A DNA stretch of 64,000 nt from Microbacterium nymphoidis (lineage in GTDB: Bacteria; Actinomycetota; Actinomycetes; Actinomycetales; Microbacteriaceae). Location: the NCBI RefSeq assembly GCF_021044885.1, contig NZ_JAJNOD010000004.1:62001-126000 (forward strand), in the 5' to 3' direction. The translations under genes were made by a program, and so were the position numbers. The notes beneath the pieces are model-generated. The model had not been told where the DNA came from, did not search any database, and saw only the letters and a list, made by a program, of their open reading frames with translations. Shown here in pieces: positions 42,103-51,558 of the stretch (position 1 is its first letter; each line of letters opens with the position of its first letter).

Positions 42103-44007
42103 TCAGGACGCCGCGTACGCCTCGGCGCAGACGATCGCGGCGGCGGCGGACCACGCCTGCGGACGGCACGACGCGGGGTAGGGCGTCGGGAACGGAACGA
42201 TATCGCGGCCGTCGCCCGAATGCAGTTCCGGCATCCGATAGGCGAAGCCCTCGGCGGCGTCCACCAGCTGGCCGGCGATGAGCCGTGCCTCGGTGACGAG
42301 CCCGCTGCGGAGCATGCCGTGGACCGTCACGGCGGTGTCGTGAGCCCACACGCTTCCGCCGTGGTAGCTGAGCGGCCAGAACCCGGCGGCCCCCGTGGAC
42401 AGGGTCCGGATGCCGAAGCCGCTGGACATCGACGCACCGAGGAGAAGCTCTGCACAGGCACGTTCCTCGTCCGCGTCGAGGATCCCGGTGCCGATGAGAT
42501 GACCGATGTTGCTGGTCAGCGAGTCGACAGCGGCACCGTGGGCGTCGAGCGCGATGGCGGGGTAGCGCCCCTCCGGCGTGGTGACCCAGAACGCCTCGCG
42601 GAAGCGGGTGCGCAGCGCAGTCGCCCATTCCCGCAGCTTCGCACCGCCGTCTTCGCCGAGATCGTCGAGCAGCTGTGCACCGCGCACCGCCGCCTCATAG
42701 GCGTACGCCTGCACCTCGCACAGCGCGATCGGGCCTTCGGCCAGCCGTCCGTCGCGCCACTGGATGGAGTCCCCGGAGTCCTTCCAGCCCTGATTTGCCA
42801 GACCGTGCCCGGTCTCGTCGACGTAGTCAAGGAAGCCCGATCCGGTCCCGGAGCCGAAATCGGTGATCCAGGTCAGCGCCGCGCGGAGCGCGGGTACCAG
42901 CTCCCGAACCTCCGCCTCTGGCATTCCGGCGTCGCGCGCATCGGCCAGCAGACACACCCACAGCGGTGTGGCGTCGACCGTGCCGTAGTACAGCGGGGGG
43001 AGATGGACGCCCTCGTTCGGCAGGCTGAGCGGTGCACTGCGCAGCTCGTGCGGGATCTTCCCGGGCTGCTCCGCCGTAGCGGGATCCGACTTCGTGCCCT
43101 GCAGGCGCGCGAGCACGCGAAGCGTGGAGGCGGCGATACCCGGGTCGGCCGCCAGCGCGAGCCGCGCGGCCCAGATCGAGTCGCGACCGAACAGCGTGAA
43201 GAACCACGGCGCCCCCGCGGCATAGAACGCATCCTCGGGATCGGCCGGCCGCACGAGACGCAGCGCGGCCAGGTCCTGCGTCGCCTGCCGGATCCATCGC
43301 GCCAGCCGCGGGTCGTCTGCCGATGGAACGGCGAGCTCCGCATTCGAGGCCGCCCCCACGACCAGCGTGTCGTCGTCAAGCGTCGCACTCCAGCCGATGT
43401 CCGTCACGGAATGCGGTTCCAGCTCGACCTCCCAACGCAGCACGATGGCTTCTGCAATCGTGGCGGCAGCCCCTGCCGCCTCTAGCTGGAATGACCGGTG
43501 TCCGTCGGCGGAGATCACCTCGACGCGCCCGGGGGCGGTGCCCGAAGCGGCCACCGCCTCTGCGCGCCAGGGCATGGCAGTGGCGAGCCCCGCCTTCACG
43601 TCCTGCATCGGCGCGAACTCCGGGGCGAGCTCCACGGTCACGGCGAACCGCAGCGGGACGTCGCGATGCGAGTGCAGTCGGAGGCTCTCGCTCACGACCC
43701 CCGCGCTGACCTCGCGGCGGCGGATGAGGCGCACCTTCGGATCGGCGGCGTCGTCGTCGAGCCCGCGCAGCACGCTGCCGAACTCGGCCGTGCCGGCATC
43801 GATGATCGAGCGCGAGATGGTCTCGATGCCCGAACCGGCCACGCTCACCCGCACGGAGCGGAGATGGCGCACATCGCCGTGATAGACGCCGTCGATCGCG
43901 GCGTCGCCGATATCACCGTCGCGTCCCGACCACGCCTGGGTGGGCGCGTGCAGAAGGATGACGGCGTCATCGAGCAGGGGCTGACGGGGAACTGCAGGGG
44001 AAGTCAT
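42103..44007 (-). CDS. Glycogen-debranching-type glycosidase (amylo-alpha-1,6-glucosidase family)
   Basis: A 634-residue protein. Residues 1-210 form the glycogen-debranching N-terminal beta domain (LLDDAVILLHAPTQAWSGRDGDIGDAAIDGVYHGDVRHLRSVRV). Residues ~230-630 are an alpha/alpha toroid with PWFFTLFGRDSIWAARLAL, WKDSGDSIQWRDGRLAEGPIALCEVQAYAY, GIRTLSTGAAGFWPLSYHGGSVWAHDTAV. No secretion signal is visible, so it probably acts on imported oligosaccharide in the cytoplasm. It is the last gene of the ABC importer operon. Confidence 0.88.
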   Translation of the reverse strand: MTSPAVPRQPLLDDAVILLHAPTQAWSGRDGDIGDAAIDGVYHGDVRHLRSVRVSVAGSGIETISRSIIDAGTAEFGSVLRGLDDDAADPKVRLIRRREVSAGVVSESLRLHSHRDVPLRFAVTVELAPEFAPMQDVKAGLATAMPWRAEAVAASGTAPGRVEVISADGHRSFQLEAAGAAATIAEAIVLRWEVELEPHSVTDIGWSATLDDDTLVVGAASNAELAVPSADDPRLARWIRQATQDLAALRLVRPADPEDAFYAAGAPWFFTLFGRDSIWAARLALAADPGIAASTLRVLARLQGTKSDPATAEQPGKIPHELRSAPLSLPNEGVHLPPLYYGTVDATPLWVCLLADARDAGMPEAEVRELVPALRAALTWITDFGSGTGSGFLDYVDETGHGLANQGWKDSGDSIQWRDGRLAEGPIALCEVQAYAYEAAVRGAQLLDDLGEDGGAKLREWATALRTRFREAFWVTTPEGRYPAIALDAHGAAVDSLTSNIGHLIGTGILDADEERACAELLLGASMSSGFGIRTLSTGAAGFWPLSYHGGSVWAHDTAVTVHGMLRSGLVTEARLIAGQLVDAAEGFAYRMPELHSGDGRDIVPFPTPYPASCRPQAWSAAAAIVCAEAYAAS

Positions 44008-44050
44008 TCGTGCCTCGGGGATCGTGCGGGAGACGGAACGGAGCGAAAGA

Positions 44051-44935
44051 TCACTCCTTCACCGCGCCCTCGCTGGAGTTCATGATGTGACGCTGGAACA
44101 CGAAGAACATGACGGCCACGGGGATCGTCATGATCAGCGCTGCGGCCAGCTTGATCGGGTACTGGGTTCCCTGGCTCAGCTGTCCGCTGGCGAGGGAGGC
44201 GACACCCTTGGTGAGGGTGGTCAGCTCGGGGGACTGCGTCGACACGATGAAGTGGCTCAGCTCGTTCCACGAGCCCTGGAAGGACAGGATGATGATCGTG
44301 ATCAGCGCGGGACGTGCCATCGGCAGCACCACCGACCAGAACAGGCGGAAGGAGCCCGCCCCGTCGATGCGCGCCTGTTCTTCGACGGACGCGGGGATCG
44401 ACTCGAAGAAGTTCTTCATGATGAACACTCCTGCGGCGTCCACCAGAAGCGGCAGGATCATTCCCGCGTAGGAGTCGTACATGCCGAGCTGGTTGATCAC
44501 GAGGAACTTCGGGATCAGGAGCACCACCGCCGGCACCGACATCACAGCGACCAGCGCGCCGTACACCACGGCGCGGCCCCGGAACTGGAGGCGGGCGAGC
44601 GCGTAACCGGCGAGCGAGTCGAAGAACACGCGGCCGAGGGTGACGAACACGGTGACGATCGCGCTGTTGGCGAACCACAGCGGAAAGTCCGAGTTGGCGA
44701 ACAGCCGCTCGTAGGCCGCCCACGTGAACACCGAGGGGACGAGCGACACGGGATTCTGCGCCGCGTCGCCGTCGGTCTTGAACGAGGTCGAGATCTCCAC
44801 CAGGAACGGGAAGATGTAGACCAGCGCCATGAGCACCAGCAGCACGTAGAGCAGCACCTGCGCGATGATGCGGCGGGGCGGCAGATGGCGCAGCCGTGCG
44901 CCCGGGGCCGCGGTGATGACGGAGGTGGCGGTCAC
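44051..44935 (-). CDS. Sugar ABC transporter permease (MalG type)
   Basis: A 294-residue inner-membrane subunit with six helices. The EAA loop that contacts the ATPase is EEQARIDGAGSFRLFWSVVLPMARPALITI. The N-terminal helix is ALVYIFPFLVEISTSFK. The GTG start overlaps the previous permease stop (GTGA), and this fixes the start inside a longer open frame. Its ATPase is not encoded here, as is common for importers that share an MsiK-like ATPase. Confidence 0.93.
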   Translation of the reverse strand: MTATSVITAAPGARLRHLPPRRIIAQVLLYVLLVLMALVYIFPFLVEISTSFKTDGDAAQNPVSLVPSVFTWAAYERLFANSDFPLWFANSAIVTVFVTLGRVFFDSLAGYALARLQFRGRAVVYGALVAVMSVPAVVLLIPKFLVINQLGMYDSYAGMILPLLVDAAGVFIMKNFFESIPASVEEQARIDGAGSFRLFWSVVLPMARPALITIIILSFQGSWNELSHFIVSTQSPELTTLTKGVASLASGQLSQGTQYPIKLAAALIMTIPVAVMFFVFQRHIMNSSEGAVKE

Positions 44936-46041
44936 TTCGATCCTCCCTTCGTGGAATCCGGGCGAACCTGGTAGGCCCGAATCCGGCGCTTCGAGACCGG
45001 GCGGTCGCGGAGCACCCAGCGCTGGATCAGCGTGAAGATCACGATGATGCCGAACAGGATGAACGCGATGGCCGCGCCCTGGCCCCACTCCTGGTTCTTG
45101 AACGCGGCCTGGTAGGAGAGGAATGCGGGCGTCAGCGTGGTCTTGCTCGGCGACCCCTGCGTGCCCGTGTAGATCTGGTCGAACACCTGCCAGCAGCCGA
45201 TGAGTCCCAGCGTGAGCACGGTGAACAGGGTGGGGCGCAGCTGCGGGAGGGTGATCCGCCAGAAGCGCTGCCAGCCGTTCGCGCCGTCCATCATCGCCGC
45301 CTCGTCCACATCGCCGCCGATGTTCTGCAGGCCCGCGAGGAACAGCAGCATGAACGTCCCGCTGGTGGTGAACACCGCCATGAGGATGTAGGCGGACATC
45401 GCCACCGAGGGGCCGGCCAGCCAGTCCCACCACGTGATGCCGAGGAATCCGCCGCCGGTGAGAGCCTCCGGGCCCTGCTCCACACCGAACAGCCGCAGGA
45501 AGTTCTGCAGAATGCCGGACGGGTCGTTGAACCAGTTCGGTCCGTTCACCCCGAACCAGCCGAGCACCGCGTTCACGGCGCCGGAGGCGTTGAACAGGAA
45601 CAGCCAGAGCACCGTGATGGCCACCGAGCTGGTCACAGACGGAAAATAGAACGCAGTGCGGAAGAAACCGCGACCCCGCAGCACGGCCCGGTTGACGAGC
45701 ACCGCAAGAAAGAGCGAGAGCGCCGTTTGCAGCGGCACGACGAGCAGCACGTACCACGCGTTGTTGCGCACCGCGGTGCCGAAGTCCTTGGTGGCCAGTC
45801 CGCCGTCGGTGGTGATGGCCGCGTAGTTGGCCCCGCCCACGAAGCGGACGCTGCTGGAGAGCGGGCTGCCGCGGCCGCCCCAGTCGGAGACGCTCACCCA
45901 GACGGCCATGAGCACCGGGATGAGCATGAACACGCCGAGGATGACGATCACCGGAGCGGTGAACAGCCACCCGGCGGCGGCCTCGCCGCGCCGGAGCCCA
46001 CGGGCTCCCGCGCGACGAGGCGCTGTGGTCGGGGTCGCCAT
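44932..46041 (-). CDS. Sugar ABC transporter permease (MalF type)
   Basis: A 369-residue membrane subunit. After a basic N-terminus (TTAPRRAGARGLRRGEAAAG) come WLFTAPVIVILGVFMLIPVLMAVWVSVSDW and the other helices. The EAA loop is VDEAAMMDGANGWQRFWRITLPQLRPTLFTVLTLG. It lies 5 bp after the binding-protein gene and overlaps the MalG-type gene by 4 bp. Confidence 0.93.
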   Translation of the reverse strand: MATPTTAPRRAGARGLRRGEAAAGWLFTAPVIVILGVFMLIPVLMAVWVSVSDWGGRGSPLSSSVRFVGGANYAAITTDGGLATKDFGTAVRNNAWYVLLVVPLQTALSLFLAVLVNRAVLRGRGFFRTAFYFPSVTSSVAITVLWLFLFNASGAVNAVLGWFGVNGPNWFNDPSGILQNFLRLFGVEQGPEALTGGGFLGITWWDWLAGPSVAMSAYILMAVFTTSGTFMLLFLAGLQNIGGDVDEAAMMDGANGWQRFWRITLPQLRPTLFTVLTLGLIGCWQVFDQIYTGTQGSPSKTTLTPAFLSYQAAFKNQEWGQGAAIAFILFGIIVIFTLIQRWVLRDRPVSKRRIRAYQVRPDSTKGGSK

Positions 46042-46046
46042 CGTGA

Positions 46047-47315
46047 TTACTTGAGGATGGCTTCGAGGTTGGACTGGGTGGAGTCGAGGATCGTCTTCGG
46101 CTCGCTGGTCTTCAGCGACTCCAGCTGGGAGTTGAAGTCGCTGACCACGTCCGCGGCGCCCGCCTCGTTGGGCACGAAGCCCGCGTAGTCGGCACCGGCG
46201 AGGAAGGGAGCGAGCTCCGGGTTCGCGCTCTTCCAGGCGTCAGCAGCCGAGATGATGGACGGCATCGGGCCGAAGGCCTTCGAGAACGCGAGCTGGCTGT
46301 CGGCGCTGGTGAGGTACTGGACGAGATCCAGGGCCGCCTTCTGGTTGGGGCTGTCGGCCGCCATTCCCCAGCAGTTGGTGAACTGCAGCGTGCCCTTGCC
46401 CGCGGGGCCCTCGGGGAGCTCCGCCACCTGGTACGCCACGTCGGCGAAGTCGTTGCTCATCGCGCCGGTGATCCAGTTGCCCTCGATCACCATCGCGGCG
46501 GCCTTCTTGCCGAGCGCCTCGCCGCCCCAGCCCGCCCCGACATCCTTCGCGAACGCGAACGTGCCATCGGCGAGATGCGTCTTCACGTAGTCGAGCGCGG
46601 TTACATTCGCCTCGTCGGAGGCGATGGCCTTGCCATCCTTCACCAGCCCACCGCCCGCCTCGGCCATGAACGCCCCGACACGCGCGTACTCGCCGCCGAA
46701 CGCGAGACCGACGTGTTCCGGAGTCGTCAGCTTCTTCGCCACCGCCGCCAGGTCGTCCCAGGTCTTCGGGAGATCGGCATCGGTGAGTCCGGCGGCCTTC
46801 CACATGTCGGTGTTGATGACGAGCTGCAGTGTGGAGAAGTCCTTCGGGGCGCAGTAGAACTGGCCGTCGACGGTGAAGTTCTGTACCAGCGAAGGGTAGA
46901 AGTCGCTCTTGTTGGAGAGCTCGTCGCCGTACGCCTGCAGTGAGCCGTTCTGCGCGAAACCGGCGATCTGGTCGGTGGACAGGTAGAAGAGGTCGGCGGG
47001 CTTACCCGCGGCGAAGCCCTGCGACAGCTGCTGGTTCAGGTCGCTGGCCACCTGCACGGTGGCCTCCGTGCCCGACTCCTTCGACCAGGCTGCGACGGCA
47101 TCGGTGACCGCCTTCGTCTCGGCGTCACCGGAGGATCCGATGAGCACGGTGAGGGCGCTGTCCGAGCTGGTCAGACCTCCCGCGGCGCCGGCCGAGGAGC
47201 CGGCGTCGGCCGTGGATTCGCCGGACGAGAATCCGGAACCGCAGGCGGTGAGGGTGAGGGCGCTCACCGCGATCAGGGCACCGGCGCCCACCCGGGTGCG
47301 TGCGTTGTTCGTCAT
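46047..47315 (-). CDS. Sugar ABC transporter substrate-binding lipoprotein
   Basis: A 422-residue extracellular solute-binding protein (family 1). The signal peptide ends in the lipobox LTLTAC (Cys about residue 25), followed by a Ser/Gly/Ala linker. The mature part resembles maltose/oligosaccharide binders: DLFYLSTDQIAGFAQNGSLQAYGDEL, FYCAPKDFSTLQLVINTDMWKAAGL, GGEALGKKAAAMVIEGNWI. GAAGGAGAG precedes ATG. It is the first and likely most expressed gene of the operon; the ligand is presumably a glucan-type oligosaccharide given the downstream glycosidase. Confidence 0.94.
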   Translation of the reverse strand: MTNNARTRVGAGALIAVSALTLTACGSGFSSGESTADAGSSAGAAGGLTSSDSALTVLIGSSGDAETKAVTDAVAAWSKESGTEATVQVASDLNQQLSQGFAAGKPADLFYLSTDQIAGFAQNGSLQAYGDELSNKSDFYPSLVQNFTVDGQFYCAPKDFSTLQLVINTDMWKAAGLTDADLPKTWDDLAAVAKKLTTPEHVGLAFGGEYARVGAFMAEAGGGLVKDGKAIASDEANVTALDYVKTHLADGTFAFAKDVGAGWGGEALGKKAAAMVIEGNWITGAMSNDFADVAYQVAELPEGPAGKGTLQFTNCWGMAADSPNQKAALDLVQYLTSADSQLAFSKAFGPMPSIISAADAWKSANPELAPFLAGADYAGFVPNEAGAADVVSDFNSQLESLKTSEPKTILDSTQSNLEAILK

Positions 47316-47377
47316 GACTCTCTCCTTCGGGAGCTCAAGGTGCAGGACCGCTCATCGCCGCGCATGTGGACACGGCC

Positions 47378-47395
47378 AATTTGAACGATCAAATT
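47378..47395. promoter_or_regulatory. LacI-type operator between importer operon and lacI gene
   Basis: AATTTGA-ACGA-TCAAATT, an 18-bp palindrome typical of LacI-family sites, lies between the divergent binding-protein gene (63 bp away) and the regulator gene (103 bp away). It is the only AT-rich palindrome in the region. Confidence 0.85.
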
Positions 47396-47497
47396 CAGGT
47401 TGGAGACACATTAAGCAGACCGATCCGGCCGTGTCAAGCCCGTCCGGATGACGCATATGATGTGCAGGCAGGCGCCGGATCGGAGAGGAGGGATGCG

Positions 47498-48496
47498 ATG
47501 GGTCGTGCTCCCACGGTGGAGGATGTCGCTCGCCGTGCGGGTGTGTCGCGACAGACCGTCTCCAACGTCCTCAACTCGCCGGATATCGTGCGTCCCGCCA
47601 CCCGGGAACGCGTCGCCGCGGCCATCGAGGAGCTCGGCTACCGCACGCACGCGGCCGCACGGATGCTGCGCACGCAGCGCAGCTCCACCATCGGCATCCA
47701 CCTGGACCCGTACGTCGGCGGGGTCTCCGGCGTGGTGCTCGACCGGTTCGTGCACGCGCTCGCCGAGCGCGCGAGTGATCGCGGCATGCGCATCCTCGTC
47801 TACGCTGCGCGCACGCCGGAGGAGGAGGTCGCCCGGCTCACGGAGATCACCGATGGTGGCGAGATCGACGCCGCGGTCCTCACCGGCACCTTCCGGGGCG
47901 ATCCGCGCGCGTCCTTCCTGGCGTCGCGCCGGCTGCCGTTCGTGGCGTTCGGGCGGCCCTGGGACGACGGTGCCGAACCCGCGCACCCGTGGGTCGACGT
48001 CGATGGTGCTGCGGGCACGCGGCAGGCCACCGAGCACGCGCTCACGCACGGCAGCAGGGTGGCGTTCCTCGGCTGGCCCGAGGGCTCGGGCACCGGAGAT
48101 GACCGCGAACGCGGGTGGCGCGAAGCGATGGCCGCGGCCTCAGCCACCGGACCGCGATGGAGCAGCGTCGATGACGTGGCAGCTGCCCGCGACGTCGCCG
48201 CTGCGGGTATCGGCGACGTCGATGCGGTGGTGTGCGCCAGCGATTCGCTCGCCATCGGCGCGCTGCTCGCGGCGGCTGCGGCCGGGCGGGGCGCGCTGCC
48301 GATCATCGGCTTCGACAACACCCCGGCCGCGGAGGCGCTGGGTCTTTCCAGCGTCGAGCAGCGTCCCGAGAAGGTGGCCGGTGCCGTGCTGCGCCTGCTC
48401 ATGGGACCCGATGGCCGTCATGTCCTGCCAGCGTCCGCGGGCCCGCAGCCGGCGGAGAAGCTCGTCGCGCCGGAACTCGTGATCCGTACGCGCTGA
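47498..48496 (+). CDS. LacI-family transcriptional regulator of the sugar importer
   Basis: A 332-residue regulator. The N-terminal HTH and hinge are canonical: PTVEDVARRAGVSRQTVSNVLNSPDIVRPATRERVAAAIEELGYRTHAAARMLRTQRSSTIG. The periplasmic-binding-like effector domain follows (VVCASDSLAIGALLAAAAAGRGALPIIGFDNTPAAEALGLSSVEQ). ATG 47498 is fixed by the GAGAGGAGGG site upstream and the conserved N-terminus. It presumably represses the divergent importer-glycosidase operon until an imported sugar binds. Confidence 0.94.
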   Translation: MGRAPTVEDVARRAGVSRQTVSNVLNSPDIVRPATRERVAAAIEELGYRTHAAARMLRTQRSSTIGIHLDPYVGGVSGVVLDRFVHALAERASDRGMRILVYAARTPEEEVARLTEITDGGEIDAAVLTGTFRGDPRASFLASRRLPFVAFGRPWDDGAEPAHPWVDVDGAAGTRQATEHALTHGSRVAFLGWPEGSGTGDDRERGWREAMAAASATGPRWSSVDDVAAARDVAAAGIGDVDAVVCASDSLAIGALLAAAAAGRGALPIIGFDNTPAAEALGLSSVEQRPEKVAGAVLRLLMGPDGRHVLPASAGPQPAEKLVAPELVIRTR

Positions 48497-48530
48497 GCCC
48501 GTGCGGCATCTGCCGAACTAGGATCGGAGC

Positions 48531-49337
48531 ATGAGCATCCCGACCCCGTACGAGGACCTGCTGCGCGACGTGCTGGACAACGGCACGCACAAGACGGATC
48601 GCACCGGAACGGGCACCACCAGTGTTTTCGGGCGTCAGCTGCGTTTCGATCTCGCAGATGATGTATTCCCGCTCATCACGACCAAGCGCGTCCATTTCAA
48701 ATCCGTCGCCCTGGAGCTGCTGTGGTTCCTGCGTGGTGACTCCAACGTGCGCTGGCTCCAGGAGAACGGCGTTCGCATCTGGAACGAGTGGGCCGACGAC
48801 GACGGCGAACTGGGCCCGGTCTACGGGGTGCAGTGGCGCTCCTGGCCCACCCCCGGTGGCGGTCACATCGACCAGATCAGCCAGGTCATGGACCAGCTGA
48901 AGAACAACCCCGACTCTCGTCGCATCATCGTCTCGGCCTGGAACGTGGCGGAGATCGAGAACATGGCGCTGCCCCCGTGCCACGCCTTCTTCCAGTTCTA
49001 CGTGGCGGACGGCCGGCTCTCCTGCCAGCTCTATCAGCGCTCGGCCGACATGTTCCTCGGCGTGCCGTTCAACATCGCCTCCTACGCACTGCTCACGCGG
49101 ATGATCGCGCAGCAGACGGCGCTGGAGGCCGGGGAATTCGTCTGGACCGGCGGCGACTGCCACATCTACGACAACCACCTCGAGCAGGTCCGCACGCAGC
49201 TGAGGCGGGAGCCCTACCCGGCGCCTACGCTCACCTTCACGCGGCGGCCGGACAGCATCTTCGACTACGCGTTCGAGGACTTCGCCGTGCACGACTACCA
49301 GCACCACCCGCAAATCAGCGCTCCGGTGGCGGTGTGA
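48531..49337 (+). CDS. thyA: Thymidylate synthase
   Basis: ThyA methylates dUMP to dTMP with 5,10-methylene-THF. The 268-residue protein is full length. It has the folate/phosphate loop [13 protein letters not shown], the catalytic Cys in [12 protein letters not shown] (near residue 148), the [20 protein letters not shown] motif and [15 protein letters not shown] ends exactly 6 bases before ATG and no Shine-Dalgarno sequence is present (leaderless). folA begins 2 bases after its stop. Confidence 0.97.
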   Translation: MSIPTPYEDLLRDVLDNGTHKTDRTGTGTTSVFGRQLRFDLADDVFPLITTKRVHFKSVALELLWFLRGDSNVRWLQENGVRIWNEWADDDGELGPVYGVQWRSWPTPGGGHIDQISQVMDQLKNNPDSRRIIVSAWNVAEIENMALPPCHAFFQFYVADGRLSCQLYQRSADMFLGVPFNIASYALLTRMIAQQTALEAGEFVWTGGDCHIYDNHLEQVRTQLRREPYPAPTLTFTRRPDSIFDYAFEDFAVHDYQHHPQISAPVAV

Positions 49338-49338
49338 G

Positions 49339-49869
49339 ATGGCACGCATCGGACTGATCTGGGCGCAGACCATCGACGGCGTCATCGGCCGTGACGGTGA
49401 CATGCCGTGGCGCGCACCCGAGGACATGGCGTACTTCAAGCGCACCACCCTCGGCCACCCGGTGATCATGGGACGACGCACCTGGGAGTCCATCCCGCCG
49501 CGCTTTCGCCCGTTCTCCGAGCGGACAAACATCGTGCTGACGCACGATGACGCGTTCGCCGCCGAGGTGCGGGAAGCAGGCGGGCTGGTGGCGGCGGACG
49601 TGCACGAGGCGCTGGCGCTCGCGGGGGACGCCGAGGGCGGCGACGAGATCTGGGTGGTGGGAGGAGGCTCGATCTACGAGCAGTTCCTGCCCGAGGCCGA
49701 TCAGATCCTCGTGACGGTGCTTGACCTCGACATCAGTGATGGCGACACGCATGCGCCGCAGCTGCCGTCGGAGTTCGTGCTGACGGCGGCATCGCCCGGC
49801 GTGCCGGATTTCGCGCCGTCGGATCGCGGGCCGGCCTACCGCTTCGAGACCTGGACCCGGCGGGGCTGA
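49339..49869 (+). CDS. folA: Dihydrofolate reductase
   Basis: DHFR regenerates THF consumed by ThyA, and the two genes are adjacent (stop TGA, one base, ATG). The 176-residue protein has ARIGLIWAQTIDGVIGRDGDMPWRAPEDMAYFKRTTLGHPVIMGRRTWESIP (substrate and cofactor regions with the catalytic acidic Asp/Glu in the W-x-x-P-E-D segment) and VVGGGSIYEQFLPEADQILVT. It converges on the DUF445 gene with no gap. Confidence 0.96.
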   Translation: MARIGLIWAQTIDGVIGRDGDMPWRAPEDMAYFKRTTLGHPVIMGRRTWESIPPRFRPFSERTNIVLTHDDAFAAEVREAGGLVAADVHEALALAGDAEGGDEIWVVGGGSIYEQFLPEADQILVTVLDLDISDGDTHAPQLPSEFVLTAASPGVPDFAPSDRGPAYRFETWTRRG

Positions 49870-51150
49870 TCAGCCCACGAGCTGAATCGCGGCGTGCGCA
49901 ACCGCGAAGATCGTGACGCCGGCGAGCGCGCCGACGACCGTGCCGTTGAGGCGGATGTACTGCAGATCGCGTCCCACCATCAGCTCGATCTTCTCCGTCG
50001 TCTCACTGGCGTCCCAGCGCTCGACCGTGTCCGTGATGATGCTCGCGATGTCATGACGGTACCGGTCCACGAGGAACACCGCGGCGTTGGTCACCCAGCC
50101 GTCCACGCGCCGCTGCAGCGAGGCGTCGTCCGCGAGGCGGGCACCGATGTCGCCGAGGGCGGCGTCGATGCGTGCGCGCAGGGCACTGTCCTCGTCCTCG
50201 AGGGCGGTGATGAGCCCGCTCTTGACCGTCTGCCACGCATCGCTTGCCAGCTGGCGCACCTTCGGGCTGTCGAATACCCCGCTCTTGGCGCCCTCCAGCT
50301 TGGCTCGCGTTGCCGGATCGTGCTGGAGGTTGTCCGCCAACCGCGTGAGGTAGCCGTCGATGGCGTGACGGGCAGGGTGGTCCGGGTCCGCGCGGACAGC
50401 GTCGACGAACTTGACTGCTTCGTTGTAGGCGGTGTCATCGACGAAGCGGTGCGCGAGCTTGGGCACCCAGCCGGGCAGGCGCCGGGAGATCAGCCCCTGG
50501 AAGGCTTCGTGGTTGCTGCTCAGCCAGGTCGCGATGGTGTCGGCGGCGAGATCCACGGCCGGACGCTGGGCGTCCGTCTCCACGATCCGTCCGAGCCATG
50601 TCCCCGCCGGAGTCGCCCAGTCCTGTTCGATGAGGTGGCGGCGGGCGAGATCGCTGATGAGGTCCTGCACGTCATCGTCGCTCAGCGCCCGCAGCACCCC
50701 CGCTGCTGCGGTGGCGAGCTCGCTTCCCACTCGCTTCGCATTCGGCTCCTCGCGCAACCAGGAGCCGAGCCGAGCCGCGATCGGGGTGGTGTCCAGCTTC
50801 TGACGGACGACGTCGCCGGCGAGGAAGTTGGTCTCCACGAACTCGCCCAGAGTGCGCCCGATCTCGTCCTTGCGGCTCGGGATGATGGCGGTGTGCGGGA
50901 TGGGCAGTCCCATCGGGCGGCGAAAGAGCGCCGTGACGGCGAACCAGTCGGCGAGGGCTCCCACCATGCCGCCCTCACCCGCTGCGCGCAGGTACCCCCA
51001 TGCCGGGTAGCGCTCCTGCAGCACGAAGCCGATGCAGAACAGCACGGCCATCGCGATCAGCGCGCCGAGGGCGATCGTCTTCATCCGGGAGAGGGCGCGA
51101 CGACGCTCCTGATCGGCCGGAGAGAGCAGTTCGGTGGGTGTGCGCGCCAT
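49870..51150 (-). CDS. DUF445-family membrane protein
   Basis: A 426-residue protein. One helix near the N-terminus (IALGALIAMAVLFCIGFVL), a conserved amphipathic segment (GEGGMVGALADWFAVTALFRRPMGLPIPHTAIIPSRKDEIGRTLGEFVETNFL, the DUF445/YjiN hallmark), a long helical soluble region, and a C-terminal helix (LNGTVVGALAGVTIFAVAHAAIQL). Family function is unknown. ATG 51150 is chosen; GTG 51156 is possible. Confidence 0.9.
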   Translation of the reverse strand: MARTPTELLSPADQERRRALSRMKTIALGALIAMAVLFCIGFVLQERYPAWGYLRAAGEGGMVGALADWFAVTALFRRPMGLPIPHTAIIPSRKDEIGRTLGEFVETNFLAGDVVRQKLDTTPIAARLGSWLREEPNAKRVGSELATAAAGVLRALSDDDVQDLISDLARRHLIEQDWATPAGTWLGRIVETDAQRPAVDLAADTIATWLSSNHEAFQGLISRRLPGWVPKLAHRFVDDTAYNEAVKFVDAVRADPDHPARHAIDGYLTRLADNLQHDPATRAKLEGAKSGVFDSPKVRQLASDAWQTVKSGLITALEDEDSALRARIDAALGDIGARLADDASLQRRVDGWVTNAAVFLVDRYRHDIASIITDTVERWDASETTEKIELMVGRDLQYIRLNGTVVGALAGVTIFAVAHAAIQLVG

Positions 51151-51212
51151 GGCCACATCCTCGCATCGGTCGAGGCGGTCGGCGTGGTGCGCCTCGGCGG
51201 TACGCTGAAGAC

Positions 51213-51485
51213 GTGATCGAGGACATCAAGAAGCGCGCACTGCACCGCACCGCCATCCTGGAGGGTCAGCTGCGCGGCGTCGCGAAGATGATCGACAACG
51301 AGGAGTACTGCATGGACATCATCACGCAGTCGCGTGCGATCCAGCGCTCCCTCGAATCCCTCAACCGACTCCTCCTCGAGAACCACCTCCGCACCCACGT
51401 CAGCCACATGATGGAATCGGGTGGCGACGAGCGCGAGCAGGCCATCGAGGAGATGCTCAAGGCCTTCGAAGTCACCGGCAAGTAG
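51213..51485 (+). CDS. CsoR/FrmR-family (DUF156) regulator with C-H-H sensor residues
   Basis: A 90-residue all-helical regulator of the CsoR/RcnR/FrmR family: HRTAILEGQLRGVAKMIDNEEYCMDIITQSRAIQRSLESLNRLLLENHLRTHVSHMM. Copper sensors have Cys, His and Cys at three positions; here the first two are kept (EEYC, ENH) and the last Cys is His (RTH). TACGCT ends exactly 6 bases before GTG 51213, which fixes the start. No copper pump or formaldehyde dehydrogenase gene is adjacent, so the signal is uncertain. Confidence 0.9.
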   Translation: MIEDIKKRALHRTAILEGQLRGVAKMIDNEEYCMDIITQSRAIQRSLESLNRLLLENHLRTHVSHMMESGGDEREQAIEEMLKAFEVTGK

Positions 51486-51558
51486 ACTCCGGCAGCTGTC
51501 CCCGCGGTGTGGCCTTGTGGGGAGGGCTCCCGCGGGTCTCGGCATCGCCGGCGTGCGC

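Noticed and set aside
44051..45970. A single 639-residue fused permease
   Set aside because: The second permease starts at GTG 44935 in a 4-bp overlap with the first permease's stop in another frame; upstream residues in the long frame are shadow sequence.
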